Part shown: positions 53,861 to 60,452 of the stretch, one piece after another
Layout: every line of letters starts with the position of its first letter
Numbering within the stretch: position 1 is the first letter of the stretch
Assembly: GCF_018918125.1 (NCBI RefSeq)
Contig: NZ_JAHLQA010000017.1
Span: forward strand, 124,001-188,000
From: Blautia sp. MSJ-19
GTDB lineage: Bacteria > Bacillota > Clostridia > Lachnospirales > Lachnospiraceae
Length of the DNA: 64,000 nt
Direction of reading: 5' to 3'
Notes under the pieces: generated by a model
Database searches by the model: none
Told to the model about the DNA's origin: nothing
The model's input: only the letters and a program-made list of their open reading frames with translations
Made by a program: the position numbers and the translations under genes

Positions 53861-55891
53861 ATGGAGGATAAAGAAGAGAAAGAAATTAATCTGGAGCAGG
53901 CGCTTCGCAGTATTTATGAGCAGATTTTTACGGTTGATCTGCAGGCAGATACCTATTATGAATTATATTCAAAACAGGCATTTGCGACAGAAAAGAAGAA
54001 AAACAGCGGAGCCCAGCAGGCATTTTTGATGATCGCAGACCGGGTCAGCGTGGAAGCATACAGAAATGCAGTAAAGGAATTTCTTGATTTTGCGACTATT
54101 CAGGAAAGAATGGAAAAAACAGATAATATAGCGACGGATTTTCTTGATATAAATGGAACCTGGCATTCCGTATCTTTTATTGTTCAATTGCGCAATAAAG
54201 AAGGAAAAGTAGAGAAGTTTCTGTTTGCAATTCGAAATATAGACGAAGAAAAGAAAGAAGAACTTGAGCGGAAACATTTAACAGAAATTCGCCTTCAAAC
54301 CATGTCAGAAGCCATTCATGGAGGCTTCAAGATTGGTAAATTTGATGAAAAATTTACATTTGTCAAGATATCTGACCAGTTTGCCGACATGCTGGGGTAT
54401 GCGTCAGCAGAAGAACTGATGGAAGTTTCCGGCGGATGCATGGCAGAAATCCTGAATCATGAAGATATCAGCCGTGAAATACCGCAGGCATTGCAGGCTG
54501 TTTATGCGGGAAAAATGTATACCATGCATTATCGGATCCGCTGCAAAGACGGAAAGTGGAAAAGCATCGAAGACAGAGGAAGACTTATTCGAAATAAAGA
54601 CGGTGTAGAGGAAGTCTGGAGTTTTATCGTGGACCAGGATGAACTGACAAAGAAAACAGAGGACCTGGAAAGCGTACAGAAGGCAAATACAGCACTGGAA
54701 AACATGCAGAAAGAATTACAGCTTGCGAGAGATGAGGCCAATGCGGCAAATAAGGCGAAATCAACATTCCTGGTCAATATGTCGCATGATATCCGTACGC
54801 CTATGAATGCGATCATGGGATTTACGGATCTTGCTTTGAAGAATAATCCCCAGCCGGAAGTTCGAGGATGCCTGGAAAAAGTAAAGCAGAGCTCAGATTA
54901 TCTGCTGGCGCTGATCAATGATGTGTTGGATATCAGCCGTATAGAGAGTGGAAAGTTTCGATACATGCCGGTACCGGTTGATATTATGGCGATAACAGAT
55001 ACGGTGTTAAATCTTACCAGAGGCCTTATGTTCAACCGGGATCTGGAGCTTATCGTTCATCGGGGCAAGCCGCTGAATCATTATGTTCTGGCCGATGAAG
55101 TGCGGATACGTGAAGTTCTGATCAATATTATGAGTAATGCCATAAAATTTACCAACGATGGTGGCAGCATTACATTTGAGACTTCGTGGAAATCAGAAAC
55201 CGATTTGCAGCATCTGATGTTCCGTTACCGTATAGCGGATACAGGAATTGGTATGAGCAAAGAATTTACGGAACATATATTTGATGAATTCTCACAGGAA
55301 AATTCAGGTGCAAGGACACAGTATCAGGGAACCGGTCTTGGAATGACTATTGCCAGACAGTATGTGGAACTGATGGGCGGTACGATTGAAGTCGAAAGTG
55401 AAAAAGGAAAGGGGACGACTGTTACCGTTAATCTGCCGCTGGAACTGGCTGAACCTATAAAAAAAGAAGAAAAAGAACACCATTACAGAAGAGATACAAA
55501 AGATCTGAGAGTACTTATGGCAGAGGATAATGATCTGAATGCCGAGATTGCTATCATGCTGCTGGAGGATAAGGGTATGCATGTCACAAGGGCTGTAGAT
55601 GGATGTGAGGTTACAGAGATGTTCCAGAACCATCCGGCAGGCACTTTTGATGTAATATTAATGGATATCATGATGCCGCGGATGAATGGATATGAGGCGA
55701 CAAGAAGCATAAGACATATGGAGGAACGACCGGATGGGAAGACGATTCCGATCATTGCAATGACAGCAAATGCTTTTACAGAAGATGTACAGGCTGCACT
55801 GGATGCCGGGATGAATGCACATCTGTCCAAGCCGATCGTAATTGATACCGTGACAAAAGCAATTCCGGAAAATCTGGAATCTGAAGATTAA
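53861..55891 (+). CDS. Soluble PAS hybrid histidine kinase / response regulator
   Basis: A 676-residue cytoplasmic hybrid kinase without membrane helices. An N-terminal PAS-like region (~10-130) and a clearer PAS domain (~145-265, FVKISDQFADMLGYASAEEL) lead through a coiled coil to HisKA with His309 (MSHDIRTPMNAIMG), the ATPase domain (NIMSNAIKF, DTGIGMS, GTGLGMTIA) and a receiver with Asp602 (VILMDIMMPRMNG). GAAAGGAAA precedes ATG 53861. The next kinase starts 21 bases after its stop, so they form a two-kinase operon. Its signal must be internal or arrive from another protein, for example the membrane sensors in this region. No output domain or DNA-binding partner is present. Confidence 0.9.
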   Translation: MEDKEEKEINLEQALRSIYEQIFTVDLQADTYYELYSKQAFATEKKKNSGAQQAFLMIADRVSVEAYRNAVKEFLDFATIQERMEKTDNIATDFLDINGTWHSVSFIVQLRNKEGKVEKFLFAIRNIDEEKKEELERKHLTEIRLQTMSEAIHGGFKIGKFDEKFTFVKISDQFADMLGYASAEELMEVSGGCMAEILNHEDISREIPQALQAVYAGKMYTMHYRIRCKDGKWKSIEDRGRLIRNKDGVEEVWSFIVDQDELTKKTEDLESVQKANTALENMQKELQLARDEANAANKAKSTFLVNMSHDIRTPMNAIMGFTDLALKNNPQPEVRGCLEKVKQSSDYLLALINDVLDISRIESGKFRYMPVPVDIMAITDTVLNLTRGLMFNRDLELIVHRGKPLNHYVLADEVRIREVLINIMSNAIKFTNDGGSITFETSWKSETDLQHLMFRYRIADTGIGMSKEFTEHIFDEFSQENSGARTQYQGTGLGMTIARQYVELMGGTIEVESEKGKGTTVTVNLPLELAEPIKKEEKEHHYRRDTKDLRVLMAEDNDLNAEIAIMLLEDKGMHVTRAVDGCEVTEMFQNHPAGTFDVILMDIMMPRMNGYEATRSIRHMEERPDGKTIPIIAMTANAFTEDVQAALDAGMNAHLSKPIVIDTVTKAIPENLESED

Positions 55892-55912
55892 GGAGAAGGG
55901 GATTACAGAAGG

Positions 55913-57610
55913 ATGTTAGAAAGTGGATATCAGGAACCATTGTTCATAAGAAAAAAAACACATATCAGCGAAAAGCTGCAGGAAAATATTCCGGCTCTGC
56001 TGCGTGAAAACCATGGAGTGGGAATTATTGGCGGTTATTATGAAAATGGGCTGCCAATTGAGCTGATCAGTGAATTGGCTGTGAAGATGCTGGGGTATGA
56101 GTCAGCAGAGGAATTTGAAGCGGCGACAAAGAATTCCATGACGGCGTTACTTTATGAAAATAAATTTTCAGAAGAGCAGTTTGCAGAGTTTTCTGATTGT
56201 GTGGAAATACATCTGCGTGCAAAGAATGATTCTCTGTGGGTAAGAATTGTCAAGAAAGACATTGAAGATCATCAGGGGCATAAAATGTGGCTGATCTCTG
56301 TCTGTGATATGGATGCCCTTTATAAGAAAGAGCTACTGGTAGATCAGATCATGTTTGAAAAAAGACGGCAGGAGCTTGTGCAGCAGGAAGAACTCCGAAA
56401 AGCAAATCTTATTCTGGAACAGCAGAAAAATGAACTGCAGAGAGCATACACGCAGGCACAGCATGCAAGCACGGCAAAATCTGATTTCCTGGCCCGCATG
56501 AGCCATGATATCCGTACACCGATCAACAGTATTATCGGTTTACTGGAAATTGCAGAGCATTTTTCCAGCGACACAGAAAAACTGAAAGATATTCGTACAA
56601 AGTGTCAGACAGTTGCGTGGTATCTGCTTTCACTGGTAGATGATGTACTGGATATGAGCAGGCTGGAGAGTGGAGAAATGCATCTTGTGGAAAGTGCTTT
56701 TCGTCTTGATGAGCTTCTGGAACAGTGTTATGAGATCATTGCTCCGCAGGCAGAAGAAAAAGGAATTCTTTTTACACTTGAGAACTGTCTTGAAAAAGAG
56801 GACTGTGCTCTTGTCAGCAGTTCCACGCATTTGCGTCAGATATTGACAAATCTTTTATCAAATGCAGTGAAATATAATCGACCAAATGGAAGTATTACTG
56901 CAGTTGCAGAAAAGGATAAAGATGATGAGACAGGCATTACTGTCCGGTTTGTGATAGAGGATACTGGATTAGGAATCAGTGAAGAATTCCAGAAAGAAAT
57001 GTTTGAACCCTTTACACGTGAAGCATCTCAGGAAAATACAGCTTCCGGTACAGGACTGGGACTTCCTATTGTGAAAAGGCTGACGGATATGCTGGGTGGC
57101 AGTATTTCTGTCAGAGGCGAAGTAGGGAAAGGAACCACTTTTACTGTTATTCTTCCATTTCAGAGGGATACAGAAAATAAATCAACAGAGGCCGGTCAGG
57201 GGGAACATAAAGAAAGCCTGCATGGCATGAAGATTCTTCTGGTGGAAGATAACATGCTCAATCTGGAGATTACGGAATATCTTTTGAAGCATGAAGGATG
57301 TACTGTAAGAACAGCCGTTAACGGTCAGGAAGCAGTCCGGATATTTGAACAGAGCAGACCTTTTTATTATGATGCAATTCTGATGGATGTCATGATGCCT
57401 GTTATGGATGGATATACGGCGACACGTAATATCCGTGCTATGGACAGACCGGATGCACAGAAGGTGCAGATTGTAGCTATGACTGCCAATGCTTTTGCAG
57501 AAGATGTTGCCAGATGCAGAGAAGCCGGTATGAATGCTCACCTGCCGAAACCTTTCAAGGTAGATCAGCTGGTGGCATCCATTGCCCTGCGGATGGACGA
57601 GAGCATATAA
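55913..57610 (+). CDS. Second soluble hybrid histidine kinase / response regulator
   Basis: A 565-residue cytoplasmic hybrid kinase. The N-terminal ~140 residues look PAS-like (VKMLGYESAEEFE). A coiled coil (KRRQELVQQEELRKANLILEQ-type) is followed by HisKA with His198 (MSHDIRTPINSIIG), the ATPase domain (NLLSNAVKY, DTGLGIS, GTGLGLPIV) and a receiver with Asp492 (AILMDVMMPVMDG). It shares its HisKA-ATPase-receiver core with the preceding gene. It ends 13 bases before the convergent MATE gene, with no terminator visible between them, so antisense overlap of transcripts is likely. Whether the two kinases form heterodimers is open. Confidence 0.9.
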   Translation: MLESGYQEPLFIRKKTHISEKLQENIPALLRENHGVGIIGGYYENGLPIELISELAVKMLGYESAEEFEAATKNSMTALLYENKFSEEQFAEFSDCVEIHLRAKNDSLWVRIVKKDIEDHQGHKMWLISVCDMDALYKKELLVDQIMFEKRRQELVQQEELRKANLILEQQKNELQRAYTQAQHASTAKSDFLARMSHDIRTPINSIIGLLEIAEHFSSDTEKLKDIRTKCQTVAWYLLSLVDDVLDMSRLESGEMHLVESAFRLDELLEQCYEIIAPQAEEKGILFTLENCLEKEDCALVSSSTHLRQILTNLLSNAVKYNRPNGSITAVAEKDKDDETGITVRFVIEDTGLGISEEFQKEMFEPFTREASQENTASGTGLGLPIVKRLTDMLGGSISVRGEVGKGTTFTVILPFQRDTENKSTEAGQGEHKESLHGMKILLVEDNMLNLEITEYLLKHEGCTVRTAVNGQEAVRIFEQSRPFYYDAILMDVMMPVMDGYTATRNIRAMDRPDAQKVQIVAMTANAFAEDVARCREAGMNAHLPKPFKVDQLVASIALRMDESI

Positions 57611-57623
57611 AGAAGACAGATAC

Positions 57624-58982
57624 CTACGCAGAGCGTTCAGGTACATTTTCACGCATCATCTTATAGTAAACCGGAATCAGCAGAGCGCAGGCCCCAATCC
57701 ATGCAAGAGGACTGGCGATACAGACGGAAGTGTATCCGATCATACCGGAAAGTCCTACGGTAGCGGCGATACGCATGACCAGTTCGATCATGCAGGCTGC
57801 GAAAGGTGCGCGTCCGTTCTGCATACTCTGGATGGAAGTACGGTAAACGGCAAGAAGCCCGAGGATAAAATAAAACGGTGCAACGACAGTCAGATACATA
57901 TCGGAATAATGATAAATCTCCTTTGTAGGATCAGACAGGAACATCTGCACGATCGGATGACGCAGCAGCAGGATACCGATACACATGATCAGATTGAACG
58001 CTTCTGTCTGTATCAGACAGGCCCGCACACCCTGACGGATACGGTCTCTTTTGCCTGCACCGAAATTCTGGGCGACATAGTTGGAGATTGCTGTCATCAT
58101 GGCATTGTTTACGAGCACGGAAAGCTGGTCTGCTTTGGAAGCTGCGGTATATCCTGCAACAGCGGCAGTACCGAGAGAATTCACAACGGTCTGCATGGCA
58201 AGCTGTCCGATGCACATGACAGACATCTGGAATCCCATGGGAAATCCCGTTTTCAGATGCAGCACGATCGTTCCATTGAGATCATGGAAATCATCCCGGT
58301 GCAGGTGAAGTACCGGGAAATTTTTCAGCCCGACGATCAGACTTAAGACTGCGGAGAGAAACTGCGAAAGGATTGTAGCCCAGGCAGCTCCCGCAACACC
58401 CATATGGAACGGTACAATAAACAGGACATCCAGAAAAATATTCAAAACAGAAGAAAACACCAGGAAATAAAGTGGCGTTTTGCTGTCACCAAGTGCACGT
58501 AGCATGTTTGAGATCATATTGTAAAAAACAGTCGCGCCCGTTCCGAGAAGAACCACGAACATATAATCATAAGCTTCCCCGGAGATATCGTCCGGAATCT
58601 GCATCCATCTGAGGATCTGATGTGCCAGAAGACAGCAGATCAGAGTCAGCACAATCGTAAAAATAATACTGAGAAGCGTAGATGCGGCAACACTTTTTCG
58701 CATACCCTTTTCATCTTTTGCACCACATCTCTGTCCGAGACAGATCCCGAATCCCCCCGTAAATCCATTGATAAAACAGAATACAAAATAAATAATGATA
58801 CTGGTAGCACCGACCGCAGCAAGCGAGTCAGCTCCGAGTGTTTTGCCGACGATCACAGAGTCAGCAAGTGTATAAAAAAGCTGAAATAAATTTCCGAGAA
58901 TGACTGGAATTGCAAATTTCAATAACGACCAGAACGGATTTCCGACAGTGAGATCCATTTCTTTTGACTTTGTTCTGGACAT
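57624..58982 (-). CDS. MATE-family efflux transporter
   Basis: A 452-residue exporter with twelve predicted membrane helices and the two-fold repeat of the MATE family (NPFWSLLKFAIPVILGNLFQLFYTLADSVIVGK-type start, shown here in part; ALRALGDSKTPLYFLVFSSVLNI-type half joint). Signature residues at the family's first helix (LADSVIVGKTLG) and in the second half (AAVAGYTAASKADQ) are present. It exchanges Na+ or H+ for cationic drugs or metabolites. GGAGGGTT precedes the ATG. An inverted repeat between its -10 box and ribosome site suggests repressor control. It is convergent with the kinase pair and divergent from the araC paralogue B. Confidence 0.93.
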   Translation of the reverse strand: MSRTKSKEMDLTVGNPFWSLLKFAIPVILGNLFQLFYTLADSVIVGKTLGADSLAAVGATSIIIYFVFCFINGFTGGFGICLGQRCGAKDEKGMRKSVAASTLLSIIFTIVLTLICCLLAHQILRWMQIPDDISGEAYDYMFVVLLGTGATVFYNMISNMLRALGDSKTPLYFLVFSSVLNIFLDVLFIVPFHMGVAGAAWATILSQFLSAVLSLIVGLKNFPVLHLHRDDFHDLNGTIVLHLKTGFPMGFQMSVMCIGQLAMQTVVNSLGTAAVAGYTAASKADQLSVLVNNAMMTAISNYVAQNFGAGKRDRIRQGVRACLIQTEAFNLIMCIGILLLRHPIVQMFLSDPTKEIYHYSDMYLTVVAPFYFILGLLAVYRTSIQSMQNGRAPFAACMIELVMRIAATVGLSGMIGYTSVCIASPLAWIGACALLIPVYYKMMRENVPERSA

Positions 58983-59010
58983 AAGTAACCCTCCCTGTAG
59001 TATTTATATT

Positions 59011-59039
59011 GCGTGCTTTTTACTGCACGCCCCATTATA
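59011..59039 (-). promoter_or_regulatory. MATE promoter -10 with adjacent inverted repeat (operator candidate)
   Basis: On the minus strand TATAAT (59034-59039) is followed three bases later by GCGTGC-N8-GCACGC (59011-59030), which ends about 28 bases before the MATE start. The -35 region is weak. A hairpin or operator in this place would control the exporter. Confidence 0.45.
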
Positions 59040-59156
59040 GAGAAACAGATTGTAAAATGCGATTCCGGTATTGCTGTTTATGATACAGATATTGACCAGA
59101 TCAGCAAAATTATTTATGATAATACAAGAATTCTTTTTGATTATAAAAGCAGATAA
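59013..59156 (+). pseudogene. Possible C-terminal gene remnant upstream of araC paralogue B
   Basis: A frame open from 59001 to a TAA at 59154 encodes up to 47 residues from GTG 59013, with a protein-like segment (CDSGIAVYDTDIDQISKIIY). It has no ribosome site or ATG and carries the araC promoter inside it. It could be the leftover end of a lost gene or chance. I do not recognise the family. Confidence 0.2.
59092..59120 (+). promoter_or_regulatory. Promoter of araC paralogue B
   Basis: TTGACC-N17-TATGAT, 76 bases before ATG 59196. Confidence 0.65.
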
Positions 59157-59195
59157 AACGGTCTATAAAAATAGAAGAAAATGGAGAAGCGTAAG

Positions 59196-60095
59196 ATGGC
59201 AAAAAGAACGATCCTGGTGGACAGTGCCAGAAGAGAACTTGAGAAACATGGAACAGAAACCTTTCCCATGACAGTAAATCATGATGATCTATGGTCATTT
59301 GAGGGAAAAAATGTTCCGATCCACTGGCATAATGATCTGGAAATCAATCTTCTACGGGAAGGCGAGGCGATTTTTCAGGTCTATCAGAAAAGTTACCGAG
59401 TCCGACCGGGAGAGGGATTTCTGTTGAATCGAAATGTGCCTCACAGCTGCAGTTCGCCGGGAAATGAACATGTCCGTTACAGTACGATCCTTGTAAGACC
59501 GGATTTTCTGTATGGCGACTTCGGCAGCGATGTCGAGAGGAAATGCTTCCGCCCGTTTTTGCAAAATTCAGCAGTTCCCTGCATCCACCTGATGAAATCA
59601 GATGAAAACGGAAAAGAAATCCTTCAGAAACTGAATCAGGTAGAAGAAGCGTTTGACCAGAAATCATTCTGCTATGAGTTGAAGATCAAGGGGCTTCTTT
59701 GCGAAGTATTCAGCATGATCCTGTACGAGCACAGACAGGAATTGACAAAATTTATTCCAGCCAATCAACAGGAACTGGAACGTCTGGAAAAAATGCTGAA
59801 TTATCTTAATATCCACTTTGCAGAAGTCATCTCCCTTCAGGAACTGGCAGATCAGGTTCATTTATCAAGAGAAGTCTGCTGTCGTCTTTTCAAAAAAATG
59901 ACCGGAAAAACGATCACCGGATACCTGGAAGAATACCGTGCCAACAAAAGCTTCCCTCTGGTACAGAGCGGACAGTATTCCATGACCCAGATTGCAGAGA
60001 TGGCAGGATTCAGCAATCCCAGCCGCTTCGCCAGTGCCTTCCGCAGAAGATTCGGCTGCAATCCGGGAGAGTATCATACTATAAAAAACAATTAA
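59196..60095 (+). CDS. AraC-family regulator, paralogue B
   Basis: A 299-residue paralogue of the regulator at 50611, alike over its whole length: cupin segment (VPIHWHNDLEINLLREGEAIF, NRNVPHSCSSPGNEH) and double HTH (VHLSREVCCRLFKKMTG; MTQIAEMAGFSNPSRFASAFRRRFGCNPGEY). The start context GGAGAA..GTAAGATG is the same in both, and supports ATG 59196 over the in-frame ATG at 59181 that contains the ribosome site. It has its own promoter and lies before the solute-binding hybrid kinase, whose sensor half resembles that of the cyclase upstream of paralogue A. The two regulators may recognise similar sites. Confidence 0.9.
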   Translation: MAKRTILVDSARRELEKHGTETFPMTVNHDDLWSFEGKNVPIHWHNDLEINLLREGEAIFQVYQKSYRVRPGEGFLLNRNVPHSCSSPGNEHVRYSTILVRPDFLYGDFGSDVERKCFRPFLQNSAVPCIHLMKSDENGKEILQKLNQVEEAFDQKSFCYELKIKGLLCEVFSMILYEHRQELTKFIPANQQELERLEKMLNYLNIHFAEVISLQELADQVHLSREVCCRLFKKMTGKTITGYLEEYRANKSFPLVQSGQYSMTQIAEMAGFSNPSRFASAFRRRFGCNPGEYHTIKNN

Positions 60096-60215
60096 ACCGA
60101 CTGCAGATCCAGATGGCGAAGCCGCGTAACATTGCAGTGCTGATGACAGGTCTTTTCATGAAATAATCCGGAAAACATGTTTTTTAAAAAGTACAGAAAT
60201 AGTAAGCTTCCAAGA

Positions 60216-60245
60216 TTGACGTTCTATTCAGGGGATGGCTATAAT
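60216..60245 (+). promoter_or_regulatory. Promoter of the small ORF / hybrid kinase unit
   Basis: TTGACG-N18-TATAAT, 69 bases before ATG 60315. Nothing else is recognisable in the 60096-60215 gap. Confidence 0.7.
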
Positions 60246-60314
60246 AAGACAGATATTTTACGGTTAAAATCGGATATGCTATATTTGGAAGTTAAATAAT
60301 ACAGGAGAAAATAA

Positions 60315-60452
60315 ATGAAAAGGGAATTTGAAAACCACTGGAAAACGGGAGAGATAGATGCAGTTCTGAATGCCCATCTTGCAAAGCAGATCCAAGCGGA
60401 AAAGGTAATAAGGACGGTAGCTGTGTACTGTAAAAGGAGCAAGGATATATGA
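60315..60452 (+). CDS. 45-residue ORF translationally coupled to the hybrid kinase
   Basis: A small ORF starting MKREFENHWKTGEIDAVLNA behind AGGAG eight bases upstream. Its TGA overlaps the kinase ATG in ATGA at 60449. It is hydrophilic with one probable helix (residues ~14-30) and a basic end (VYCKRSKDI), and has no signal peptide. Strong promoter, good ribosome site and coupling argue that it is translated. It may only set the translation rate of the kinase, or be a small modulator. A slight likeness of VIRTVAVYCKRSKD to the first strand of serine recombinases is too short to use. Family unknown. Confidence 0.55.
   Translation: MKREFENHWKTGEIDAVLNAHLAKQIQAEKVIRTVAVYCKRSKDI

Noticed and set aside
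57582-58346. A 254-codon plus-strand frame opposite the MATE gene.
   Set aside because: His/Asp/Cys-rich antisense product; MATE on the minus strand has full family features.
60315-60452. Truncated serine recombinase, from the end of the 45-residue ORF.
   Set aside because: The likeness covers about ten residues without the catalytic Ser context; too little to call.
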